A DNA stretch of 64,000 nucleotides, taken from positions 558,001 to 622,000 of the forward strand of contig NZ_BSYJ01000003.1 in NCBI RefSeq assembly GCF_030270605.1, written 5' to 3'. This stretch comes from Biformimicrobium ophioploci. Its GTDB lineage: Bacteria > Pseudomonadota > Gammaproteobacteria > Pseudomonadales > Cellvibrionaceae. The notes under the pieces are model-generated. The model was not told the DNA's origin. It saw only the letters and a list, made by a program, of their open reading frames with translations, and made no database searches. A program made the translations under genes and the position numbers. Each line of letters begins with the position of its first letter. Position 1 is the stretch's first letter. This document shows, one piece after another, positions 27,200-36,750 of the stretch.

Positions 27200-28855
27200 A
27201 TGGATAGAATCACCCTGATTTATCGAAACTTCATCCGGTTAGGTTGGTTGAAAGATATCCGGGTATTGCCGGCGTATGTTGTCATATTACTTTTCGTTTC
27301 AGCATGCAGTGACCCCGGGACGGAAAGGCCAGGGCAGCCCTCTGGTAAACAGCTCGTGCGGGGCAATTCTACTGAGCCCAACACGCTGGATCCCGCAGCC
27401 CAGCCCGGCCAGGGAGTCTATATTCTCTGGGACATGTACGAAGGGTTGGTGCAGTCTGGCCCGGACGGTAGCGTACAACCGGCTGCGGCTGAACGCTGGG
27501 AGAGCGAGGATTTCGAGGTTTATACGTTCCATTTGCGCAAGAATGCGCGCTGGTCCAACGGTGATCCCGTTACTGCGGAAGATTTTGTATACAGTTGGCG
27601 TAGGCTGGCCTCCCCCGAATCGCCAGATCGACAGGGCTGGTTCCTGGGAAGTATCAAGGTAAAAAACGCGAGGCAAATTACTGAGGGCAAGCTGCCACCG
27701 GAGCAACTTGGTGTGGCAGCGCTCGACTCCCATACTTTTCAGGTCACGCTGGAACAGCCCTCGGCAATCTTTGTTGATAGCCTGACCCACTATGCGCTTC
27801 TCCCGGTGCATCGAGCGACGGTCGAGGGACACCCCGACCTCTGGACCAGACCCCGCTATCATGTGAGCAATGGCGCCTTCCGGCTGGAAGAGTGGTCAGT
27901 GAATGAGCGCGTGATGCTTGTGCCCAATGAGCACTACTGGGACCGGGAAAATGTTCATCTGGACAGCGTTGTATTCCTGCCGATTAGTTCGCTGACGGCA
28001 GAGTTCAACCGTTATCGGGCCGGGGATTTGCACATCACCCAGTCCATTCCGCCGGCCCAGTTTGACCGGTTACGGACGTCGGTTCCCGCGGAAGTCCGGG
28101 CGCCGCTGGTGACTGCCACTTTTATGCTGGATTTCAACGGCAAGCAGCCACCCCTCGACGACAGTAATTTGCGCAAGGCCCTCGCCTATGCCATCGATCG
28201 GGACACAATGACCAGTAATGTGCTCGGTCGCGGTGAGCGGCCCGCCTATACACTGACACCCGCCACCATGAGAGCCTACGAACTCCCCGACAGTCACTGG
28301 TCGCAGTGGAGCCAGCAGGAGCGAGAGCGGGTCGCGCTGCGATTGTATCGGGAAGCTGGGTATTCGATAGCCCAGCCGCTGAAACTCGAGATCAAGTATC
28401 CGGCAGACGAAGCGGCCCGCGCGAAGGTCGGGGCGATCGCGGCTATGTGGAAGCGCGTACTGGGCATCGAGACCAAACTGACACACCTGGAACAGAATGT
28501 GCTCGACGACCATCTGCTACGTAGCAACTATCAGGTAGCGACCTGGAATCTCTTTGCGGAGTTTAATGAGCCCTACTCAGCCCTGTCGGTAATGCTGAGT
28601 GAATCGGCCGGACCCGTGAACGGCTACCGGGACAGCAACTACGACCAGCTGCTGGCCCAGGCGATGCAGGCCGCCGACACGACTGCACGCAATGCGATCT
28701 ATCTGCAGGCAGAACTGCGCTTCTCCGAGGACATGCGTGCGACACCGGTGTACCAGCTGACGGACCGCAAGCTGGTCAAGCCTTTTGTGAGCGGGTATTC
28801 TGATCACTTGCTCGGTTTTATCTATAGCAAGGACTTGTCTATCATCGATCACTAG
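27200..28855 (+). CDS. OppA-like peptide-binding lipoprotein, copy 5
   Basis: A 551-residue SBP_bac_5 protein with lipobox VSAC. Motifs: NTLDPAAQPGQGVYILWDMYEGL, WSNGDPVTAEDFVYSWRRL, KALAYAIDRDTMTSNVLG, YSKDLSIIDH. The upstream sequence TAGGAGCAAGCATTTATGGATAG nearly repeats that of copy 4. It is the copy nearest oppB and is probably the original partner of the permease. Two variable segments (residues 132-199 and about 430-500) separate it from copy 4 and may set ligand preference. Confidence 0.92.
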   Translation: MDRITLIYRNFIRLGWLKDIRVLPAYVVILLFVSACSDPGTERPGQPSGKQLVRGNSTEPNTLDPAAQPGQGVYILWDMYEGLVQSGPDGSVQPAAAERWESEDFEVYTFHLRKNARWSNGDPVTAEDFVYSWRRLASPESPDRQGWFLGSIKVKNARQITEGKLPPEQLGVAALDSHTFQVTLEQPSAIFVDSLTHYALLPVHRATVEGHPDLWTRPRYHVSNGAFRLEEWSVNERVMLVPNEHYWDRENVHLDSVVFLPISSLTAEFNRYRAGDLHITQSIPPAQFDRLRTSVPAEVRAPLVTATFMLDFNGKQPPLDDSNLRKALAYAIDRDTMTSNVLGRGERPAYTLTPATMRAYELPDSHWSQWSQQERERVALRLYREAGYSIAQPLKLEIKYPADEAARAKVGAIAAMWKRVLGIETKLTHLEQNVLDDHLLRSNYQVATWNLFAEFNEPYSALSVMLSESAGPVNGYRDSNYDQLLAQAMQAADTTARNAIYLQAELRFSEDMRATPVYQLTDRKLVKPFVSGYSDHLLGFIYSKDLSIIDH

Positions 28856-28908
28856 CGGGGTTTGAGTGGTCGAATTGGGGTTCAAATAAGGATAATAATC
28901 AGAAAATC

Positions 28909-29832
28909 ATGCTGAGCTTTATTTTACGCAGAATCCTGGAAGCCATACCGACGCTTCTGATTCTGATCACCATCTCGTTTTTCCTGATCCGCTTCGCTCC
29001 CGGCAGTCCGTTCACCACCGAGCGCAAGATGCCGCCGGAAGTGCTGGCCAATATCGAGGCCAAGTACGGATTCGATAAACCCCTGTATGAACAGTACTGG
29101 TCTTATATCTCCGGATTGGCGCAAGGAGATCTGGGGCCTTCGTTTGTGTACAAGGATTACTCTGTCAGCGAGCTGGTTGCGACAGCCTTCCCGGTGTCAC
29201 TGAAGATTGGTCTTACAGTGTTTGTCGTATCGGTTGTGCTTGGGGTTTTTCTGGGGATTCTTGCGGCGCTGTACCAGAATACCTGGGCCGATTACACGAT
29301 CATGTCATTCTCGGTAGCAGGTATTGTGATCCCCAGTTACGTAGTGGCACCGTTACTGATACTGCTATTTGCCATTTACCTGAAATGGTTGCCGGCCGGG
29401 GGCTGGAACGATGGAGGTTGGCAATACATGCTGCTGCCGGTGGTGGCAATGGCCAAGGGCTTTACCGGTTATATCGCTCGTATTATGCGGGGCAGCATGA
29501 TCGAGGTTCTTAATCAGGACTTTATCCGCACAGCCCGCGCCAAGGGGTTGCCTACCCGCACGATCATGCTGCGTCATGCCCTTCGCCCAGCGATGATGCC
29601 GCTTGCTTCGGTGCTGGGGCCGGCGATGGTAGGTGTTATTACTGGTTCAGTCGTCATCGAGAATATTTTTGGAATTCCCGGTATGGGGCAGTTGTTTGTG
29701 AACGGTGCTCTGAATCGTGATTATTCCATGGTGCTGGGCCTGACCATTCTGGTGGGTGCCCTGACCATCGCCTTCAACGCTATCGTCGATATTGCATACG
29801 CCTATATTGACCCCAAAATCCGTTATTCCTGA
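28909..29832 (+). CDS. oppB: OppB-type peptide ABC transporter permease
   Basis: A 307-residue inner-membrane permease with six hydrophobic helices, starting MLSFILRRILEAIPTLLILI and carrying the N-terminal periplasmic loop with PGSPF and the cytoplasmic EAA-type loop (DFIRTARAKGLPTRTIMLRHALRPA) that docks on the ATPases. It pairs with OppC to form the channel. The ATG lies 53 bases after copy 5; oppC starts 9 bases after it. The substrate is assumed to be peptides from the family and the neighbouring peptidase. Confidence 0.95.
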   Translation: MLSFILRRILEAIPTLLILITISFFLIRFAPGSPFTTERKMPPEVLANIEAKYGFDKPLYEQYWSYISGLAQGDLGPSFVYKDYSVSELVATAFPVSLKIGLTVFVVSVVLGVFLGILAALYQNTWADYTIMSFSVAGIVIPSYVVAPLLILLFAIYLKWLPAGGWNDGGWQYMLLPVVAMAKGFTGYIARIMRGSMIEVLNQDFIRTARAKGLPTRTIMLRHALRPAMMPLASVLGPAMVGVITGSVVIENIFGIPGMGQLFVNGALNRDYSMVLGLTILVGALTIAFNAIVDIAYAYIDPKIRYS

Positions 29833-29841
29833 GGGCTTCCC

Positions 29842-30747
29842 ATGCTAGCTACGGCAAGGAAAGGGCTCGTCGAGAGCCTGCAAAACAACTTGGAGGTGGA
29901 GGGCCGCAGCCTGTGGCAGGATGCCTGGAGGCGCTTCCTCAATAACCGAGCTGCGATTGCAAGCCTGTTTGTACTGGGGTTTATTGCGTTGTTCGTTCTG
30001 GTGGCGCCAATGCTCAGTAGTTATGCCTATGATGAGCCGGACTGGGGGGCAATGCATGCGCCACCCTCCTGGGAGAGTGGCCATTATTTCGGTACCGATG
30101 CTCTGGGGCGGGATCTGTTTGTGCGAGCTGCCCTGGGTGGGAGAATTTCGCTGTTGGTCGGCATCCTCGGTACGCTGGTGGCGGTGCTGATTGGTACAGC
30201 CTACGGTGCCATTGCAGGCTATATCGGCGGCAATCTGGATCGATTGATGATGCGCTGGGTGGAAATCCTGGATTCCATGCCGTTCATGTTTTTCGTAATT
30301 GTGCTGGTGACCATTTTTGGTCGTAATTTTCTTTTGATTTTTGTGGCGATCGGGGCGGTGAGCTGGACGGGTATGGCGCGGGTGGTGCGTGGCCAGACCT
30401 TGAGTCTGAAGAACAAGGAGTTCGTCGAAGCGACCCATGTCTATGGGTTGCCGCGGTTGCAGGTTATCTCGCGGCATATAGTGCCCAATGTTCTGGGGCT
30501 GGTTGCAATTTACGCGACGATCCTGGTGCCGGGCATGATCCTGTTTGAATCGTTCCTGAGCTTTCTTGGTCTCGGTGTGCAGGAGCCGATGACATCCTGG
30601 GGCGCGTTGCTTAATGAGGGGGCCCAGACTATGGAAGTAGCGGTGTGGCAGTTGGTGGTACCGGCCACAATGATGGTGACGACCCTGTTCTGTTTCAATT
30701 TCATTGGCGATGGACTGCGCGACGCGCTGGATCCGAAGGACCGCTAG
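29842..30747 (+). CDS. oppC: OppC-type peptide ABC transporter permease
   Basis: A 301-residue permease with the OppC N-terminal segment (WQDAWRRFLNNRAAIASLFVLGFIALFVLVAP), the FGTDALGRDLFVR motif and the EAA loop EFVEATHVYGLPRLQVISRHIVPN. It ends GDGLRDALDPKDR, standard for the family. It overlaps nothing and is followed 10 bases later by oppD. Confidence 0.95.
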   Translation: MLATARKGLVESLQNNLEVEGRSLWQDAWRRFLNNRAAIASLFVLGFIALFVLVAPMLSSYAYDEPDWGAMHAPPSWESGHYFGTDALGRDLFVRAALGGRISLLVGILGTLVAVLIGTAYGAIAGYIGGNLDRLMMRWVEILDSMPFMFFVIVLVTIFGRNFLLIFVAIGAVSWTGMARVVRGQTLSLKNKEFVEATHVYGLPRLQVISRHIVPNVLGLVAIYATILVPGMILFESFLSFLGLGVQEPMTSWGALLNEGAQTMEVAVWQLVVPATMMVTTLFCFNFIGDGLRDALDPKDR

Positions 30748-30757
30748 GAGCTCGACC

Positions 30758-31735
30758 ATGAATCTGCTGGAAGTCAAGGACCTGCGGGTGTTGTTCGATA
30801 CGCGGGATGGCGAAGTCGTCGCGGTCAATGACCTGAATTTTTCCGTCACTCCCGGGGAAACTCTGGGTATTGTCGGCGAATCTGGTTCGGGCAAGAGCCA
30901 GACTGCTTTCTCATTGCTTGGGTTGCTGGCCCGCAACGGTCGGGCGTCGGGCAGTGCGCGATTTCGCGGGGAAGAAATTCTGAACCTTCCGGAGCAGCGC
31001 CTTAACCGGATTCGCGCTCAGGAAATCGCGATGATTTTTCAGGATCCGATGACTTCACTGAATCCCTATCGCAAGATAGGCCCGCAGCTCAGCGAGGTCC
31101 TGGAGCTCCACAAGGGAGTAGGGCGCAAGGAGGCTCTCGCTCAGTCACTGGCAATGCTGGATGCCGTAAAGATCCCGGAAGCCGCAAAGCGTCTGGACAG
31201 TTACCCGCATGAGCTATCGGGCGGGATGCGCCAGCGCGTCATGATCGCCATGGCGCTGCTGTGCCAGCCAAAATTATTGATTGCGGATGAGCCCACCACG
31301 GCGCTGGATGTCACTGTCCAGGCACAGATTCTGAAGCTTCTGGATGAGCTTAAAAAGGAATTTAACACCGCTATTGTCCTGATTACCCACGACCTCGGGG
31401 TTGTCGCAGGGCTGTGCGATAAGGTGCTGGTGATGTATGCCGGACGGACGATGGAATACGGTCCGGTTGAAGATATCTTTTACAATCCGAGCCACCCCTA
31501 TACTCAGGGGTTATTACATGCCGTGCCGCGACTCGATATTCCCGGTGCTGCACTTGCAACGATTCCCGGTAACCCGCCCAACCTGCAGGAGCTAGCTGCA
31601 GGCTGCCCATTCTGGCAGCGTTGTTCCTCGGCAACAGAGCATTGCCAGACCGATGCACCTGTACTCGAAACCTTTGGCGAGGGCCGCCTGCGAGCCTGCC
31701 ACCTGGAATCCCGTGAACTTTTGGAGGTGGTGTAA
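30758..31735 (+). CDS. oppD: OppD-type peptide ABC transporter ATPase
   Basis: A 325-residue ATPase with Walker [12 protein letters not shown] signature LSGGM and Walker [13 protein letters not shown], plus the C-terminal oligopeptide extension with PGNPPNL and the cysteine-containing GCPFWQRC region typical of OppD. The ATG at 30758 (AGGAG 8 bases upstream) is chosen over an upstream ATG inside oppC. Its TAA shares one base with the oppF ATG (TAATG). Confidence 0.95.
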   Translation: MNLLEVKDLRVLFDTRDGEVVAVNDLNFSVTPGETLGIVGESGSGKSQTAFSLLGLLARNGRASGSARFRGEEILNLPEQRLNRIRAQEIAMIFQDPMTSLNPYRKIGPQLSEVLELHKGVGRKEALAQSLAMLDAVKIPEAAKRLDSYPHELSGGMRQRVMIAMALLCQPKLLIADEPTTALDVTVQAQILKLLDELKKEFNTAIVLITHDLGVVAGLCDKVLVMYAGRTMEYGPVEDIFYNPSHPYTQGLLHAVPRLDIPGAALATIPGNPPNLQELAAGCPFWQRCSSATEHCQTDAPVLETFGEGRLRACHLESRELLEVV

Positions 31736-32736
31736 TGCCGGAGAAGCATGCTACTGATCCATTACTCGAAGCCTCGGACCTCACGGTACACTTTGATATC
31801 AAACGGCCTGGTGCGTTGCCATGGCGTGGCTCGGATTCCCTGTGTGCGGTGGATGGCGTCAGCCTGCAGCTGCAAGCGGGTGAGACTCTGGGAGTAGTGG
31901 GAGAGTCGGGCTGTGGCAAGTCGACACTTGCGCGTGCCTTGATGCGGCTGGTGCCGGTGACCTCCGGTCAAGTCACCTGGCTGGGAAAGGACCTTTCCGG
32001 TCTGTCCGCGGCGGAACTTCGCGACTCCCGCAAGGACATGCAAATGATCTTCCAGGATCCCATCGCGTCCCTTAACCCGCGCATGACCGTCGGAGACAGT
32101 ATTGCAGAGCCCTTGCGGAGCCTTTGCCCCGAGCTACCCAGGGACGAGGTTAGGGCGCGGGTCAAGGCGATGATGGAGCGGGTGGGACTTCTGCCCAACC
32201 TGATCAACCGCTACCCACACGAATTCTCAGGCGGCCAGTGCCAACGTATCGGTATAGCGCGTGCGCTGATTCTGGAGCCGAAGCTGGTAATTTGTGACGA
32301 ACCGGTTTCAGCTCTGGATGTCTCCATCCAGGCACAGATCGTAAACCTGTTGCAGGAACTGCAGCGGGAAATGGGGCTCGCTCTGATATTTATTGCGCAC
32401 GACCTGTCTGTCGTGCGTCATATCTCAGACCAGGTGCTGGTGATGTACCTCGGGAACGCGGTGGAATATGGGCCATCTACCTCAGTTTTCGAAAGTGCAC
32501 GGCACCCGTATACAAAGGCCTTGTTGTCAGCAGTGCCTGTGCCGGATCCGCGCCTCGAGCGAAGTAAGTCAGTGCAGCTATTGGAGGGCGATCTACCATC
32601 GCCCATAAACCCTCCTAGCGGGTGCGTATTTCGCACACGCTGTCCGGTGGCTATTCAGGCTTGCGCCGCTTCTAAACCCTCTCTGCAGTATACGAGCGGG
32701 CACGGGGTGGCCTGTCCCAATACAGAGATAGCCTGA
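31735..32736 (+). CDS. oppF: OppF-type peptide ABC transporter ATPase
   Basis: A 333-residue ATPase with Walker A GESGCGKS, signature FSGGQCQRIGIARAL, Walker B LVICDEPVSALD and the C-terminal EGDLPSPINPPSGCVFRTRC extension of OppF. It starts at the ATG overlapping the oppD stop by one base and closes the opp operon; the OsmC gene converges on it 21 bases downstream. Confidence 0.95.
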   Translation: MPEKHATDPLLEASDLTVHFDIKRPGALPWRGSDSLCAVDGVSLQLQAGETLGVVGESGCGKSTLARALMRLVPVTSGQVTWLGKDLSGLSAAELRDSRKDMQMIFQDPIASLNPRMTVGDSIAEPLRSLCPELPRDEVRARVKAMMERVGLLPNLINRYPHEFSGGQCQRIGIARALILEPKLVICDEPVSALDVSIQAQIVNLLQELQREMGLALIFIAHDLSVVRHISDQVLVMYLGNAVEYGPSTSVFESARHPYTKALLSAVPVPDPRLERSKSVQLLEGDLPSPINPPSGCVFRTRCPVAIQACAASKPSLQYTSGHGVACPNTEIA

Positions 32737-32757
32737 GCGGTTCCGGAAAGGCCTTAC

Positions 32758-33195
32758 TTAGCCGGCTGTTTCTATTTCACAGGTCAGGAAAATTTCGGTG
32801 GCCATGGACTTGGTCACCAGGCAGCCTTTCTTGGCCTTCAACACCAGTTCTTCTGCCTGAGCCGGGTCCGTGCCCGCCGGCACCGTGAGCTTCGCGCGCA
32901 GGTGCAACTCGGTAAACTTCAGTCCCTCGTCCGTCTTGTCCAGTACGCCGTCTCCCTGGCAGTCGAACGCAACCCACTCGAATTTCTTCATCCGCGCCAG
33001 CGCGCGGAACGTGAGGATGAGGCAGTCGGCCGCAGCTGCAACGAAAAAATCCTCCGGTGACCAGACATCACCGCTACCGCCAAATGAAGCGGGCGGGCCG
33101 GATTCAATGTCCGGCAGGCCGTCGGCGCTGACGGTGATGGCACCCTCCTGCCGGGCGCTGGCATTGACCTTGTAGTGATGGGGGAAAGCTTGCAT
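32758..33195 (-). CDS. OsmC/Ohr-family protein
   Basis: A 145-residue OsmC-fold protein with two characteristic cysteines, in ADCLIL and KGCLVTKSM, that act as the peroxidatic and resolving thiols of this family, which reduces organic hydroperoxides. SADGLPDIESGPPASFGG and SPEDFFVAAAADC are family motifs. The frame is open to 33264, but the ATG at 33193-33195 gives the normal N-terminus (MQAFPHHYKVNAS). It is divergent from the MMPL operon and shares its 165-base upstream region, which holds two TTAG-N6-CTAA boxes, so shared control is possible. Confidence 0.88.
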   Translation of the reverse strand: MQAFPHHYKVNASARQEGAITVSADGLPDIESGPPASFGGSGDVWSPEDFFVAAAADCLILTFRALARMKKFEWVAFDCQGDGVLDKTDEGLKFTELHLRAKLTVPAGTDPAQAEELVLKAKKGCLVTKSMATEIFLTCEIETAG

Positions 33196-33287
33196 GGCGT
33201 GGGTTTCCAAAATTGGGATGTAAGCAAGTCTAGACCTCGTGGCGCAGAAATCGCCATACGCCAAAGGGGCTAATGGCCGGGGGCAAT

Positions 33288-33309
33288 AATATTAGACAAT
33301 TCTAAAGTT
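33288..33309 (+). promoter_or_regulatory. Candidate BigR-type operator A (TTAG-N6-CTAA)
   Basis: AATATTAG, spacer ACAATT, CTAAAGTT: a dyad with core TTAG-N6-CTAA. The left arm is identical to that of the box before the persulfide dioxygenase gene. It sits 50-70 bases before the MMPL gene, in the divergent gap with osmC. Confidence 0.6.
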
Positions 33310-33324
33310 ATCGTTTAGGCTAGC

Positions 33325-33348
33325 CATATTAGAAAAACCTAAATTAGG
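33325..33348 (+). promoter_or_regulatory. Candidate BigR-type operator B (TTAG-N6-CTAA)
   Basis: CATATTAG, spacer AAAAAC, CTAAATTA, again TTAG-N6-CTAA, and running into an 11-base palindrome CCTAAATTAGG (33338-33348). It is 37 bases from box A (core to core) and 12 bases from the MMPL start, so a bound repressor would block the promoter or ribosome access. Confidence 0.6.
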
Positions 33349-33360
33349 TAAGCTTAAAAT

Positions 33361-35931
33361 ATGGCCGATCGCTTCTTTCAGTGGGTAATCGACAACCCGC
33401 GTCGCATTTACGCCGGTGTGCTGTTGCTCACCCTCGCTCTGGGCGCTCTTATTCCCCGCATCCAGATTGATACGGATCCAGAGAATATGCTGCCGGCAGA
33501 TAATGCCGCGCGGATGTTTCACAACGAGGTCAAGCAACGTTTCGACCTGAAAGACGCGATCGTAGTGGGCGCGGTGGCGGAAGAGGGGATTTATACCCCG
33601 GAATCGCTTGCCGCCATGCACAGCCTGACCCGCGACATCCTCAAGATTGATGGGGTGGTGGAGAAGGACCTGATGGCTCTGTCAGAGGTGGACAATATCC
33701 GCCAGGACGGGCCGGGTGTTATCCGCTTCGAATGGATGATGCGCAACGCGCCGCAAAACCAGCTGGAAGCGGACCGCATTGCCGAGTCGGTGTCGCGCCT
33801 GCCGATGCTGCAGAATACGCTGGTTTCCGGTGACGGTAAGGCGGCGGCGATTTACGTACCGATCGAGGACAAGAACGAGAGCTACCGAATCGCTGAAGAG
33901 ATTCGAACCCTGTTCGCGGGTCTTGAGTCCGGCGATACCTATCACCTGACCGGCCTGCCGGTAGCGGAAGACCAGTTCGGGTTTGAGATGTTTGTGCAGA
34001 TGGGGATCTCTGCGCCCATGGCAGGCGCAATGATTTTCGTGTTGATGCTGCTGTTCTTCCGCAACCTGCCACTGGTGCTGGCGCCGATGGCAGTGGCCAT
34101 GGCTACGGTGATTTCTACCATGGGCCTGCTGATTGGTATGGGCTTCACCGTGCACATCATGTCGTCCATGATCGCGATCTTCCTGATGCCGATTGCAGTG
34201 GTGGACTCGGTGCATATTCTCAGCGAGTTTGCCGATCGCTACCGTCCCGGGCGTAACGTGCGCGACACCATTCTCGAGGTTATGAAGCACCTGTTTATGC
34301 CGATGCTGTTTACTTCTGTGACCTCGGCGGTTGGTTTCCTGTCCCTGATGTTGACCCCGATCCCGCCGGTGCAGATATTCGGTGCTTTTGTGGCGTTCGG
34401 TATCCTGCTGGCCTTTATCCTGACCATCGTCTTTGTGCCGGCCTACATCGTGCGAGTGAAGCCGGAAACGCTGGCCGCGCTGCAGGCGGCTCAACACCGC
34501 GCGGACAAGGCTCGTGGCATCGACAAGCTGATCAATCCGCTGGGTGCCCTTGCGCGCAATCGGCAGGGGAGCCTGCTGGTGGTGTTTGCTTCAGTGCTTG
34601 TTTTCAGTGTGGTTGGTATCACAAAGATCCAGATCAACGATAACCCGATCAACTGGTTCAAGCAGGACCATGAGCTGCGCATCGCGGATCGTGCCCTCAA
34701 CAGCCACTTTGCCGGCACCTACGACGCCTACCTGGTGATGAGTGCACCGGAAAATCTGGCGGCGGCGGAAGAGTTGAACCGCCGGGCCGCGGAGATCCAG
34801 GCAGACGACTTTGTGTTTGACTGGCAGCCGCTCGCCGGCGGTGCGGGCTTCAGTGCGGCACTGGATGATCGTATCACCCAGCTGGACGATGCCCTGTTTG
34901 ATGCTGGCGGGGATGAGGCAGAGGTAATTGAGCAGCTGCTGGCACTGGCCGAGCGAGCGAGCCTGGATGCCAAAGTGATGACCTCACCGGACCTGCTCAA
35001 CTGGATGGCGAACCTGCAAGGCTATCTCGAAGCCAGTGGTCTGGTAGGCAAAAGTAACGGCCTGCCGCAGCTGGTGAAAACCGTCAATCGTGAACTGGTC
35101 TCGGGCAAGAGCGAAGACTACCGCATCCCTGCCACACCGGAGGGCGTGGCGCAGACACTGCTGCAATACCAGTCTTCACACCGCCCCGGCGACCTCTGGC
35201 ACTTCGTCACCCCGGATTATCGCAGCGGCCTGCTGTGGTTGCAGCTGACCAGCGGCGACAACCAGCACATGAGTGCGGTAATGGACACCGTGGACGATTA
35301 CATCGGTATGCATCCGGCCCCAGTCAATGTTGATGTACAGTGGGCAGGCAAGGCCTACCTCAACTCTGTGTGGCAGGACCAGATGGTGGCAGGAATGATG
35401 GACAGCCTGGCCTCCGCATTCCTGGTGGTTCTGGTAATGATGATTGCGCTTTTCCGCTCTGTGTTGTGGGGCCTGCTGGCGATGCTGCCACTGACCCTGA
35501 CCATCGGGCTGATCTACGGCATGGTGGGCTGGCTTGGCATCGACTACGACATGCCGATTGCGGTGCTTTCTGCGCTGACTCTGGGGCTCAGTGTGGATTT
35601 TGCGATTCACTTTATCGAGCGCTTCCGCAGCTACCTGCGCAAAGGCAACGACTACCAGCAGACACTGTCCCTGATGTTCGATGAGCCTGCGCGTGCAATC
35701 AGTCGCAACGCGCTCGTGGTGGCACTGGGCTTTACCCCGTTGTTGTTTGCCCCGCTGGTACCCTATGTAACCGTGGGCATCTTCCTGGCCTCTATCATGG
35801 CCACCTCGGCACTGGTAACACTGTTGCTGTTACCGGCCGGTATCTGGCTGCTACAGCGCTGGCTTGTCCCTGCCGGTCAGGGCAAGGGACAGGTGACTGG
35901 ATTTGATCCTGAACTGGGAGAAGCACGATGA
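33361..35931 (+). CDS. MMPL/RND-superfamily exporter
   Basis: An 856-residue inner-membrane pump with the two-fold RND layout: one helix (about 18-32), a large periplasmic domain, a helix cluster (about 210-365) with PMAVAMATVISTMGLLIGM and AVVDSVHILSEFADRY, a second periplasmic domain, and a second cluster near the C-terminus with LSALTLGLSVDFAIHFIERFRSY. The paired acidic residues in those helices (VVDSVH, SVDFAIH) fit proton coupling. MMPL proteins of this type move lipids or hydrophobic molecules. It heads a six-gene operon; the LolA-like gene overlaps it by 4 bases. Confidence 0.88.
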   Translation: MADRFFQWVIDNPRRIYAGVLLLTLALGALIPRIQIDTDPENMLPADNAARMFHNEVKQRFDLKDAIVVGAVAEEGIYTPESLAAMHSLTRDILKIDGVVEKDLMALSEVDNIRQDGPGVIRFEWMMRNAPQNQLEADRIAESVSRLPMLQNTLVSGDGKAAAIYVPIEDKNESYRIAEEIRTLFAGLESGDTYHLTGLPVAEDQFGFEMFVQMGISAPMAGAMIFVLMLLFFRNLPLVLAPMAVAMATVISTMGLLIGMGFTVHIMSSMIAIFLMPIAVVDSVHILSEFADRYRPGRNVRDTILEVMKHLFMPMLFTSVTSAVGFLSLMLTPIPPVQIFGAFVAFGILLAFILTIVFVPAYIVRVKPETLAALQAAQHRADKARGIDKLINPLGALARNRQGSLLVVFASVLVFSVVGITKIQINDNPINWFKQDHELRIADRALNSHFAGTYDAYLVMSAPENLAAAEELNRRAAEIQADDFVFDWQPLAGGAGFSAALDDRITQLDDALFDAGGDEAEVIEQLLALAERASLDAKVMTSPDLLNWMANLQGYLEASGLVGKSNGLPQLVKTVNRELVSGKSEDYRIPATPEGVAQTLLQYQSSHRPGDLWHFVTPDYRSGLLWLQLTSGDNQHMSAVMDTVDDYIGMHPAPVNVDVQWAGKAYLNSVWQDQMVAGMMDSLASAFLVVLVMMIALFRSVLWGLLAMLPLTLTIGLIYGMVGWLGIDYDMPIAVLSALTLGLSVDFAIHFIERFRSYLRKGNDYQQTLSLMFDEPARAISRNALVVALGFTPLLFAPLVPYVTVGIFLASIMATSALVTLLLLPAGIWLLQRWLVPAGQGKGQVTGFDPELGEAR

Positions 35932-36719
35932 ATAACCTGATTGGTGTAATTGGCGCGCTGCTGCTTGCAACAGCCGCGCAGACTCAGGCCTCTGCGCAGA
36001 TGTCTGTCGAAGAAATTGTCAGCAAGGCTAACCAGGCCTCGCTTTACGCAGGAGAAAGCGGTAAGGCGGAAGCGCGCATGATTATTGTTGATGCTGCGGG
36101 CCGCAAACAAATGCGCCAGTTTTCCCTGCTGCGCAGGAATACGGGCGGTGGTGACCAGGATTACCTGGTGCACTTTTCCCGCCCGGCGGATGTGCGCAAC
36201 ACGGTTTTTCGTGTGGCGAAGCATATTGAATCTGACGATGATCGCTGGCTGTATCTGCCTGCACTGGATCTGGTGAAGCGGATCTCTGCAGGGGACAAGC
36301 GCACATCCTTCGTGGGCTCCCACTTTTTTTATGAGGACGTTTCCGGCCGAAACCTGAATGAAGACAATTTCAGCCTGCTCGAGGAAACGGAAACGCATTT
36401 CCTGATCGAGGGCAAGCCGAAGTCACCAGGCAGTGTCGAGTTTGTCGGTTACACAGCGAGTATCAGCAAGCAGACATTTCTGCCAGAAACTGTCGAGTAC
36501 GTAGACGGGGCCGGGGACACCTATCGCCGTGTGAGCGTGGTAGAAACGCAGGTGATCGACGGTTTTCCAACGGTGGTCAAATCCAGGGTCGAGGACCTGA
36601 AAAATGGCGGCTATACGCTGCTGCAGTTCCGCAATGTCGGTTATGGGCTGGCACTGGATGACGGTGTGTTTTCAGAGCGCAGCCTGCGCCGGCCTCCGCT
36701 CGAACTGTTCAAGAACTAG
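35928..36719 (+). CDS. LolA-like outer-membrane lipoprotein-sorting protein
   Basis: A 263-residue secreted protein (signal peptide about 1-24, ending ASAQ) of the LolA/LppX-like half-barrel type often annotated as outer membrane lipoprotein-sorting protein. MSVEEIVSKANQASLYAGESGKAEARMIIVDAAGRKQMRQFSLLRR is the usual start, and DDRWLYLPALDLVKRISAGDKRTSFVGSHFFYEDV is the family core. Such proteins pair with MMPL pumps and may carry the hydrophobic substrate across the periplasm. ATGA overlap with the pump gene. Confidence 0.82.
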   Translation: MNNLIGVIGALLLATAAQTQASAQMSVEEIVSKANQASLYAGESGKAEARMIIVDAAGRKQMRQFSLLRRNTGGGDQDYLVHFSRPADVRNTVFRVAKHIESDDDRWLYLPALDLVKRISAGDKRTSFVGSHFFYEDVSGRNLNEDNFSLLEETETHFLIEGKPKSPGSVEFVGYTASISKQTFLPETVEYVDGAGDTYRRVSVVETQVIDGFPTVVKSRVEDLKNGGYTLLQFRNVGYGLALDDGVFSERSLRRPPLELFKN

Positions 36720-36750
36720 TTTGCAGGAATTTGTTTAAACGTGTGCCTTG

